Positions 1 through 5,467 of a DNA stretch of 5,467 bases are shown here, piece after piece. The stretch is taken from the NCBI RefSeq assembly GCF_041749095.1, contig NZ_JBGTCA010000076.1, positions 1 to 5,467 on the forward strand. Reading direction: 5' to 3'. Within the stretch, counting starts at the first letter, position 1; each line of letters begins with the position of its first letter. The notes under the pieces were generated by a model. It saw only the letters and a program-made list of their open reading frames with translations. It was not told where the DNA came from and searched no databases. Source of the DNA: Aquiflexum sp041749095. Its GTDB lineage: Bacteria; Bacteroidota; Bacteroidia; Cytophagales; Cyclobacteriaceae. Made by a program: the position numbers and the translations under genes.

Positions 1-258
1 CCACGGCAAGCGGGCGGATGCGATAGTCAAGGGGATGTTGGAGCATAGCAGAACCAGTACCGGGGAAAAAGTGCTTACAGATATCAATGCTTTGGCGGAT
101 GAATATTTACGGTTGTCTTACCACGGCATGCGGGCAAAGGATAAGACTTTCAATGCGGAATTTATCACTGATTTTGATTCAGACCTTCCAAAAATCAATG
201 TGATACCGCAAGATATCGGAAGGGTTTTACTGAATATTGTTAATAATGCTTTTCAGGC
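1..258 (+). repeat. Paralogous direct repeat, copy in kinase 1 (partner 3487-3744)
   Basis: This segment aligns without gaps to 3487-3744 at a constant offset of 3486 bases. Within it 77-141 matches 3563-3627 at 64 of 65 positions, including a 44-base identical run (98-141). It codes for the end of the dimerisation helix and the front of the ATPase domain. After the palindromic loops the similarity resumes at 365-498 against 3881-4014, offset 3516; the 30-base change equals the net size of the inserts. Confidence 0.9.
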
Positions 259-568
259 TTGTGGACAGAAAGACCTGTCAGGTTTCAAAAACCTGACAGG
301 TCTGAAACCCCAAATTACCGTCTCCACCAAAAACGTCGGAAACGCAATTGAGATATCAATAAAAGACAACGGCCCCGGCATCCCCGAAGCCATCAAAGAC
401 AAAATCTTCCAACCTTTCTTTACTACAAAGCCTACAGGGCAGGGAACAGGGTTGGGATTGAGTCTGAGTTATGATATTGTGAAGGCACATGGAGGAGAGA
501 TTAAGGTGGAGAGTGAAGTTGGGGAGGTCACCGAATTTACTATTCAACTTCCAATCGCTGTTCATTAA
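1..568 (+). CDS. Sensor histidine kinase, C-terminal fragment (kinase 1)
   Basis: This is the C-terminal end of a membrane-linked histidine kinase, which autophosphorylates a histidine using ATP and passes the phosphate to a response regulator. The gene enters from the left edge with its first full codon at position 2; the ATG at 35 is an internal methionine (motif GMLEHSR), not the start. Visible in order: the end of the dimerisation helix (HGKRADAIVKGMLEHSR), then the HATPase_c domain with N-box (LLNIVNNAFQA, Asn codon at 233), G1-box DNGPGIP (365-385), F-box (FQPFFTTKPTGQ) and G2-box GTGLGL (443-460). It stops with TAA at 566-568 straight after the ATPase domain, so there is no receiver domain. 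The phospho-acceptor histidine and the sensor lie outside the window. The loop between N-box and G1-box is coded by a palindromic DNA element (271-303). The family assignment is firm; the signal sensed cannot be known from here. Confidence 0.95.
   Translation, partial: HGKRADAIVKGMLEHSRTSTGEKVLTDINALADEYLRLSYHGMRAKDKTFNAEFITDFDSDLPKINVIPQDIGRVLLNIVNNAFQACGQKDLSGFKNLTGLKPQITVSTKNVGNAIEISIKDNGPGIPEAIKDKIFQPFFTTKPTGQGTGLGLSLSYDIVKAHGGEIKVESEVGEVTEFTIQLPIAVH
271..303. repeat. In-frame palindromic element inside kinase 1
   Basis: Perfect inverted repeat with 15-bp arms (271-285 and 289-303) around a 3-base spacer. The arm core is ACCTGTCAGG. It is read in frame as the peptide KDLSGFKNLTGL, in the loop between N-box and G1-box of the ATPase domain. 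Another forward frame would meet TGA at 294 and 303. The same position in kinase 2 carries a different palindrome. From general familiarity I believe ACCTGACAGG-type palindromes recur in Bacteroidota genomes, but I could not check this. Confidence 0.85.
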
Positions 569-593
569 TCAATCCCTAGTGCAAAATAATCGA

Positions 594-611
594 TGAGGGT
601 ACCATCCCTCA
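594..611. terminator. Weak hairpin after kinase 1, possible terminator
   Basis: Inverted repeat TGAGGG / CCCTCA (6-bp stem, 6-base loop) 25 bases after the kinase 1 stop. No T-run follows on the + strand, so it is a poor intrinsic terminator and could be an mRNA end-protecting hairpin or chance. The rest of the 569-676 gap is A/T-rich; I found no convincing match to the Bacteroidota promoter (TTG, then TAnnTTTG) in it. Confidence 0.25.
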
Positions 612-676
612 ATGAATAAAACTAAACTATATAATTTAAAGGATTTGGTATTCCTATCAACTAATAGAAATTAATC

Positions 677-3600
677 ATGAAAAGCCACTTTCTCCCTTTC
701 CGAATGTTTTTCATCTTGTTTTTTGTGGTGATATTAAAGGTTCAGGGCCAGCAGCAACCAGTATTTACGATAGATCCAAATCACCCAGGAGGAAGATGGG
801 AAGCAATAATGGGTATAACCCAGGGAAATGAAGGATTTTTATGGCTCGCTACGCATGCTGGGCTGCATAGTTATGATGGTTATAGCTATGACTCATATTT
901 CCATGATCCTGATAATTCAAATTCCATAGCCTCCAACAAAACGGAGGCCATTATTGTCTCACAAAGCGGATTCATTTGGATAGGAACGGAGGGATTAGAC
1001 CGTTTCGATCCGGTTACCAAATCTTTCACCCACTTCACCCATGACCCAAATGATCCCAGAAGCTTAAGCCATAATCAAGTTAATACTATCATGGAGGATA
1101 GCAGGGGGGTGATCTGGGTTGGTACCGCCAAGGGGCTTAATCGGTATGATGCTGAAAGTGACTCCTTCACTCGATACCAGCATGATCCGCAAAATAGCAC
1201 CAGTATCAGTGATGACCACGTGGCAGTTTTATCCGAAGATCGAAAGGGAAATATTTGGGCAGGAACAGAAAAAGGAGGATTGAACCTGTTTGATAAAAAT
1301 ATGGGAACATTCATCCACTATGTCCACCATCCTGAAGATATGCAATCTTTAACTGATAATAACGTCAGGTCCATTTTGGAGGACAGCCAAGGCAATTTTT
1401 GGGTTGGTACCATTGGAGGTGGTATTCACACCATGAATAGGGAGAAGGGCACATTTATGCGGCACCTTCATGATCCCTTGCAACCCGATAAGCTTAGCGC
1501 TCCTCCTAATTCCGGACCGGTGGTTTTTATCCATGAAGATGTTAATGGGGCAATTTGGATTGGTGCTCAGTCTACAGGGGTAAGTCGATATGACCCGAAT
1601 ACAAAGAAGATAAAACATTTTTCTGAATCATCTGATAATTCTATTGGATTGGATTCCGATGGCCTTAGTTGTGTTTTTAGTTCTAGGGAGGGTATATTAT
1701 GGATGGGTACTGCGTATTCCGGTAAATATAGTGGGCGATTGCACCGGACTGATCCATCCCGATCCAGTTTTGCTTACCAATACACCGAAGGAGCTGTTTG
1801 GGGTATTGTTGAGGATCCTCAAGGCAAATTATGGGCTGCCACCCAGAAAGGCCTGAAAGTATATAATGTAACCAAAGAACCTATTCAAGAAATAAAGGTG
1901 AAAGACAGTCTTCCCTCCAGCCTTGAAACTGGGTGGCTTATTTCAATCCTGATGGACAGGAGAGGAATGATATGGATTGGCGATTGGATCGGGTTACACC
2001 GATATAATCCTAAAACCGGTAAATTTACCCTTTTTACCCACGATCCCCGGGTAAAGACCAGCATCGGAAAAGGGGCTGTTGTTGCACTTCATGAAGACCG
2101 GGACGGAGTTCTTTGGGTGGGCACCCTTGAAGGAGGATTATGCCGGATGGATACGGTAAAAGAAACTTTTACCAGATTCCAACATGATCCTAACAATGCA
2201 AACAGCCTCAGCAATGATTTTGTTTCCGCTATCTACGAAGACCCACAAGGAACATTATGGGTCGGTACGTGGGGTGGGGCAGGTTTAAACCGGGTTGACC
2301 GAAAAACAGGTAATATCAAACGCTATTTAGGGGGCAATGGTATTACGGAAATCAGAGGAAACCCTTCAGACCGTCTTTGGGTCGGCACTATGCAAGCGGG
2401 CTTATTTTTATATGATCAGCAAAAAGATGTTTTTTCGAGGTATACAGATAAGGAAACAGGTAAACAGATTTTCTCTAATGTCATGGATATGGAATATGAC
2501 GACTTGGGAAATCTTTGGGTAGTCTCCGTCGGTGGACTTGCAAAGCTGGACAAGAATGGAAGCCTAAACGTAATGTATGGAAGTGAGATGGGCATGAATA
2601 CAGAAGACTTCCACATCCTTGCAACCCATAAAGGAAGGAAAGGGCAACTATATATTGGGAATAATAATGGGTTTTTCACCGTACTACCCCAAGAAAATAT
2701 GCCAAACGCAAACCCTCCTCAGATTGTATTTACAGAGTTTAGGCTATTAGATGAGCCCTTACTACCGGAGGGGGAAAGGTCGTATTTTAATCCTTTACGT
2801 CTTGCAGAAGGTATTGAATTAGCCCACAATCAGAATGTGTTTTCTTTAAGTTTTTCGGGAATTCACTTTACAAATCCTGCCTTGAACCGGCATATGTACA
2901 AGCTTGAGAATTATGACGAAAACTGGCGTGAGGTTAAATCAGAACTTACAGCCTCTTATATTAAAGTTCCTCCAGGAGATTACATTTTCCGTGTAAAGGC
3001 GGCTAGCAGTGAAGGTGTTTGGGCCGAAAAGATACTTACTATCACCATTCATCCACCATGGTGGGCTACGTGGTGGGCTTACGGGATATATGCTGTGTTG
3101 CTGGGTGGCATCATATTTACCGCAGATCGTACTCAGCGGCGGCGTATCATTCATCGGGAGCAGGAGTTGGCACGGGAGAAAGAACTGGCACATGCAAAAG
3201 AAATCGAGAAGGCTTATGGTGAACTTGGTAAAGCTCATCAAACATTAAAATCCACCCAAGCCCAACTCATCCAATCTGAAAAGATGGCCTCCCTCGGTGA
3301 ACTCACCGCTGGGATAGCCCATGAGATTCAGAATCCGCTGAATTTTGTGAATAATTTTAGTGAGGTAAGTGCTGAGTTGGTGGATGAGATTGAAGAGGAA
3401 AGAGCCAAGAAGCGAGAAGCGAGAGACGAGACTTTGGTAAGTGAAATATTGAGAGATGTCAAAGAAAATCTGGAAAAAATCAACCACCATGGCAAACGGG
3501 CAGATGCGATTGTGAAAGGAATGTTGGAGCATAGCCGGACAAGTTCAGGGGAGAAAGTGCTGACAGATATCAATGCTTTGGCAGATGAATATTTACGGTT

Positions 3601-4105
3601 GTCTTACCACGGCATGCGGGCAAAGGACAAATCTTTCAATGCAGATTTTAGAACCGATTTCGATCCAAACCTTGCAAAAATCAATGTGGTGCCTCAGGAT
3701 ATCGGGCGGGTGCTGCTAAATATCATCAATAATGCTTTTCAAGCCACTCATGAACTCTCCAAGGGTTTAAAACCCTTGGAGAGTTTCAAACCTCGAGTAA
3801 CCGTCACCACTAAGCAGCGGGAGGGCTCCCCTTTAGGGGCTGGGGGTAGCGAGAGGCAGTGGGTACAAATCTCCATCTCAGACAACGGCCCCGGCATCCC
3901 CGACGCCATCAAAGACAAAATCTTCCAGCCATTCTTTACTACCAAGCCTACCGGGCAGGGAACTGGATTGGGATTGAGTTTGAGTTATGATATTGTGAAG
4001 GCGCATGGGGGGGAATTGTCCGTGAGGACTCCTTTGGAGAAAGTCAACTCAAATGAAGGTGAAGGTGCTGAGTTTATTTTTGCTTTACCATTAAACCGTG
4101 TTTAA
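677..4105 (+). CDS. Propeller/Y_Y_Y-domain periplasmic sensor histidine kinase (kinase 2)
   Basis: This is a complete 1142-residue sensor kinase. Residues 1-24 form a signal peptide (hydrophobic FFILFFVVIL, likely cut before QQQ). Residues 53 to about 672 hold 14 two-component-regulator propeller repeats of the type G-x-[IL]-W-[VI]-G-T-x-x-G-[GL], enough for two seven-bladed propellers in the periplasm. A Y_Y_Y domain spans about 718-793 and ends in the PPWW motif. One membrane helix follows (about 799-816), then a charged coiled coil (818-868). The H-box reads GIAHEIQNPLNF with His882 as the likely phospho-acceptor. The HATPase_c domain has N-box Asn1015/Asn1019, G1 DNGPGIP from Asp1069 and G2 GTGLGL at 1095-1100. 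The architecture matches Bacteroides hybrid two-component sensors, which often detect polysaccharide fragments, but the receiver and AraC-type domains are absent. The ligand is therefore unknown and a separate response regulator is needed. The ATG at 677 fits the signal peptide; the leader has no Shine-Dalgarno sequence. Two palindromic inserts lie in the ATPase domain. Confidence 0.96.
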   Translation: MKSHFLPFRMFFILFFVVILKVQGQQQPVFTIDPNHPGGRWEAIMGITQGNEGFLWLATHAGLHSYDGYSYDSYFHDPDNSNSIASNKTEAIIVSQSGFIWIGTEGLDRFDPVTKSFTHFTHDPNDPRSLSHNQVNTIMEDSRGVIWVGTAKGLNRYDAESDSFTRYQHDPQNSTSISDDHVAVLSEDRKGNIWAGTEKGGLNLFDKNMGTFIHYVHHPEDMQSLTDNNVRSILEDSQGNFWVGTIGGGIHTMNREKGTFMRHLHDPLQPDKLSAPPNSGPVVFIHEDVNGAIWIGAQSTGVSRYDPNTKKIKHFSESSDNSIGLDSDGLSCVFSSREGILWMGTAYSGKYSGRLHRTDPSRSSFAYQYTEGAVWGIVEDPQGKLWAATQKGLKVYNVTKEPIQEIKVKDSLPSSLETGWLISILMDRRGMIWIGDWIGLHRYNPKTGKFTLFTHDPRVKTSIGKGAVVALHEDRDGVLWVGTLEGGLCRMDTVKETFTRFQHDPNNANSLSNDFVSAIYEDPQGTLWVGTWGGAGLNRVDRKTGNIKRYLGGNGITEIRGNPSDRLWVGTMQAGLFLYDQQKDVFSRYTDKETGKQIFSNVMDMEYDDLGNLWVVSVGGLAKLDKNGSLNVMYGSEMGMNTEDFHILATHKGRKGQLYIGNNNGFFTVLPQENMPNANPPQIVFTEFRLLDEPLLPEGERSYFNPLRLAEGIELAHNQNVFSLSFSGIHFTNPALNRHMYKLENYDENWREVKSELTASYIKVPPGDYIFRVKAASSEGVWAEKILTITIHPPWWATWWAYGIYAVLLGGIIFTADRTQRRRIIHREQELAREKELAHAKEIEKAYGELGKAHQTLKSTQAQLIQSEKMASLGELTAGIAHEIQNPLNFVNNFSEVSAELVDEIEEERAKKREARDETLVSEILRDVKENLEKINHHGKRADAIVKGMLEHSRTSSGEKVLTDINALADEYLRLSYHGMRAKDKSFNADFRTDFDPNLAKINVVPQDIGRVLLNIINNAFQATHELSKGLKPLESFKPRVTVTTKQREGSPLGAGGSERQWVQISISDNGPGIPDAIKDKIFQPFFTTKPTGQGTGLGLSLSYDIVKAHGGELSVRTPLEKVNSNEGEGAEFIFALPLNRV
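3245..3395 (+). repeat. Paralogous direct repeat, copy in kinase 2 (partner 5306-5456)
   Basis: This block aligns to kinase 3 at a constant offset of 2061 bases. Positions 3299-3358 match 5360-5419 at 59 of 60 positions, covering the H-box with the phospho-acceptor histidine. Similarity begins abruptly near 3245, at the coiled coil before STQAQLIQSEKM; upstream of that the two genes look unrelated. Confidence 0.9.
3487..3744 (+). repeat. Paralogous direct repeat, copy in kinase 2 (partner 1-258)
   Basis: Second copy of the segment described at 1-258. Synonymous positions are shared across the 65-base core, which points to recent duplication or gene conversion and not only protein-level conservation. 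The block ends within a few bases of the palindrome at 3753. Confidence 0.9.
3753..3785. repeat. In-frame palindromic element inside kinase 2 (N-box to G1-box loop)
   Basis: Perfect inverted repeat with 16-bp arms (3753-3768 and 3770-3785) around a single central base. The arm is AACTCTCCAAGGGTTT, unrelated in sequence to the kinase 1 palindrome. It is read in frame as ELSKGLKPLESF, at the same place in the protein as the kinase 1 element. The frame used avoids a TAA at 3768-3770. Both elements are 33 bases long and lead into a KP dipeptide, suggesting a shared kind of insertion rather than shared ancestry of the sequence itself. Confidence 0.85.
3821..3859. repeat. Second, G-rich in-frame insert in kinase 2
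   Basis: Between the conserved VTVTTK and QISISDNG segments, kinase 2 has 11 more residues than kinase 1. The extra part reads REGSPLGAGGSERQ, a Gly-rich linker-like stretch. The DNA is unusually G-rich and contains the short inverted repeat CCCCTTTAGGGG (3828-3839; 5-bp stem, 2-base loop) followed by a GGGGG run. Of the three forward frames only the one used is open: TAG occurs at 3834 and at 3847 in the other two. It is probably another small repeat-derived insertion; its exact ends are uncertain. Confidence 0.6.
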
Positions 4106-4159
4106 AAAGATATACCATTAATTAAAAAAATCATTTAAGACTGATAAACAAAAAGCCAC

Positions 4160-5467
4160 ATGAATCCAGTTTTTTTACATACTAATTCCATAATGTCCTT
4201 TGTAATGGTGTTGGTTACAACTGGAATGCTAATTTACGCCAAAAACGTTCCTGAAAAGACAAAACTCAGGAAATGGGTGATGTTTTATTATGCCTTTCAG
4301 GTGGCATGGTTTTCAGGCGATATGCTGAGGGGAAGCCTACACCCCTATTTAACCGGTTCAATTTTTTATCAATTACAGGTATCCTTTTGGTTTGCTCCTG
4401 CTCTTTCCGGGACCCTGATAATACTTACTCAAATTTGTTATCTTTTTATTAAAGATACTTTTCCCAAAGAACGCAAAATGATTCTAAAAGTGAGCATTTT
4501 GTATTTTTCCGGATTCGTAGGATTTAATATTTATAATGAATTTTACAATCAAAGTGACGAAAATGCCATGCAAATAGCTGGCTTCTTGAGCGGTTTCATT
4601 TGGAATTCATGGCAGGTGGTAGTATGTCTTCGGAAGGCTGGAATTTTAAGAAAATCGAATTCCAAAGTTGCCATGGGCCACAAATACCTAGCAACAGTGA
4701 TTGGAGTGGGGTATGTCCTTCCTAGTATTACAACCATCATTTTCGGAGTCTATTCTCCGATGGGTTTCTGGTTTTATTTTGTTTTAATCTGGTTTGGAAA
4801 CATTGCTGAAATTACCATTTACATTATTTACTCTATTCTTCCGGCTAATTTCAAGGTTAAGGTTGTGGGGTTTACATTTCTCACTGTAGTTTCAGTGCTT
4901 TTAATTGTTACGCTTGTATTCTTTCCACCATTAGTTCCTTCAGATATTCCTCAGAGGCTACTCCAACAGGAAGGACTGCGGAAATTGTTTCTCATTTTTA
5001 TTTTGTCGACTATCGTGGTGGTGGTTGGACTCTCAAAAATCCTTCAATTTAGTTTAATTTTGCCCTTAAAACGACTATTAATTGGGGTGGAGCAAGTAAA
5101 TCAAGGAAATTTTTCTTCTCCTGTGCCTATAGGTATGCCCGATGAAATAGGGCACTTGACAAGGAATTTTAACAAGATGACAAAATCCCTTAAACGAGCA
5201 AATGAACAATTATCCAACCATGCTGAAAATTTGGAATTTCAGGTTGCTGAACGTACCTCAGAAATTTTAATTCAACGCGACAATTTAAGTAAAGCATTAC
5301 AGGATTTGAAATCCACCCAAGCCCAGCTTATCCAATCCGAGAAAATGGCATCCCTTGGAGAACTCACCGCTGGGATAGCCCATGAGATTCAGAATCCACT
5401 GAATTTTGTGAATAATTTTTCGGAAGTAAGTGCGGAGCTGGTTGAGGAGATTCAAGACATAAGACGC
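4160..5467 (+). CDS. Polytopic membrane sensor histidine kinase with HAMP domain, N-terminal part (kinase 3)
   Basis: This frame is open from the ATG at 4160 to the right edge (436 codons) and is truncated there. In-frame stops TGA (4142) and TAA (4145) lie just upstream, so 4160 is the first possible ATG. By eye the N-terminal 297 residues hold about nine hydrophobic helices (near 10-28, 39-57, 69-97, 108-128, 137-157, 176-198, 202-228, 233-256 and 275-297), with a short soluble loop before the last. A HAMP domain follows at about 299-346 (Pro302, and the DEIG motif at 328-331). A coiled coil covers 347-395, then the H-box GELTAGIAHEIQNPLNF with His408 as the likely phospho-acceptor. The ATPase domain lies beyond the window. 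I do not recognise the membrane sensor; it could detect a small or lipophilic ligand or a membrane state. Only 54 bases separate it from kinase 2, with no terminator seen, so co-transcription is plausible. The transmitter DNA closely copies kinase 2. Confidence 0.92.
   Translation, partial: MNPVFLHTNSIMSFVMVLVTTGMLIYAKNVPEKTKLRKWVMFYYAFQVAWFSGDMLRGSLHPYLTGSIFYQLQVSFWFAPALSGTLIILTQICYLFIKDTFPKERKMILKVSILYFSGFVGFNIYNEFYNQSDENAMQIAGFLSGFIWNSWQVVVCLRKAGILRKSNSKVAMGHKYLATVIGVGYVLPSITTIIFGVYSPMGFWFYFVLIWFGNIAEITIYIIYSILPANFKVKVVGFTFLTVVSVLLIVTLVFFPPLVPSDIPQRLLQQEGLRKLFLIFILSTIVVVVGLSKILQFSLILPLKRLLIGVEQVNQGNFSSPVPIGMPDEIGHLTRNFNKMTKSLKRANEQLSNHAENLEFQVAERTSEILIQRDNLSKALQDLKSTQAQLIQSEKMASLGELTAGIAHEIQNPLNFVNNFSEVSAELVEEIQDIRR
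5306..5456 (+). repeat. Paralogous direct repeat, copy in kinase 3 (partner 3245-3395)
   Basis: Second copy of the block at 3245-3395, coding for the end of the coiled coil and the H-box of kinase 3. It probably continues beyond the right window edge into the rest of the transmitter module. Confidence 0.88.

Noticed and set aside
35..568. A free-standing 177-residue ATPase-domain protein starting at the ATG at 35
   Set aside because: The frame is open to the left edge and the upstream codons (HGKRADAIVKG) match the same family motif in kinase 2, so the ATG is internal.
569..676. Promoter for kinase 2 in the intergenic gap
   Set aside because: The best matches to TAnnTTTG (around TAATTTAA and AGGATTTG) each have two mismatches and no well-spaced TTG element, so I do not call one.
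1644..1856. Overlapping 70-codon + strand frame inside kinase 2
   Set aside because: It runs through propeller repeats that are clearly coded in the other frame and shows no independent motif or start signal.
2416..2679. Open frame of 87 codons on the minus strand, and similar short minus-strand frames elsewhere
   Set aside because: These overlap strongly supported + strand domains, have no recognisable motif, and look like shadows of the real genes.
3053..3064. 12-base perfect palindrome CCACCATGGTGG
   Set aside because: It lies on the codons for the conserved PPWW motif before the membrane helix, so the symmetry is explained by coding constraint plus chance.
4743..4760. Hairpin TCGGAG / CTCCGA inside kinase 3
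   Set aside because: Six-bp stem inside a membrane-region coding sequence with no T-run and no repeat elsewhere in the window; a chance match is most likely.

Overview
The window looks like a chromosomal stretch from a member of the Bacteroidota, probably a Cytophagales-type bacterium. Three things point there: a periplasmic two-component-regulator propeller joined to a Y_Y_Y domain and a histidine kinase; start codons preceded by A/T-rich leaders without a Shine-Dalgarno sequence; and small in-frame palindromic elements. The taxon is inferred from gene style, not from a marker gene.

Layout, all on the + strand. Positions 1-568 hold the C-terminal end of a sensor histidine kinase (kinase 1), cut by the left window edge. 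A 108-base A/T-rich gap with one weak hairpin follows. Positions 677-4105 hold a complete 1142-residue kinase (kinase 2) with signal peptide, 14 propeller repeats, Y_Y_Y domain, one membrane helix, coiled coil, phospho-acceptor helix and ATPase domain. After a 54-base gap with no visible terminator, a third kinase (kinase 3) starts at 4160 and runs off the right edge. It has about nine membrane helices, a HAMP domain and the start of the same transmitter module. There are no RNA genes, CRISPR arrays, transposase genes or minus-strand genes that I can support.

The three genes are a tandem family. Their sensor halves differ (kinase 1's is outside the window), but the transmitter halves are close copies, nearly identical in DNA over stretches of about 60 bases. 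They probably receive different signals and use the same phosphotransfer chemistry. No response regulator or DNA-binding domain is encoded here, so the output partner lies elsewhere.

The most unusual signal is in the loop between the N-box and G1-box of the ATPase domains. Kinases 1 and 2 each carry a near-perfect palindrome there (15- and 16-bp arms) at the same position but with unrelated arm sequences, both read in frame. Kinase 2 carries a further G-rich in-frame insert 35 bases downstream. These look like small mobile palindromic elements tolerated inside a surface loop.
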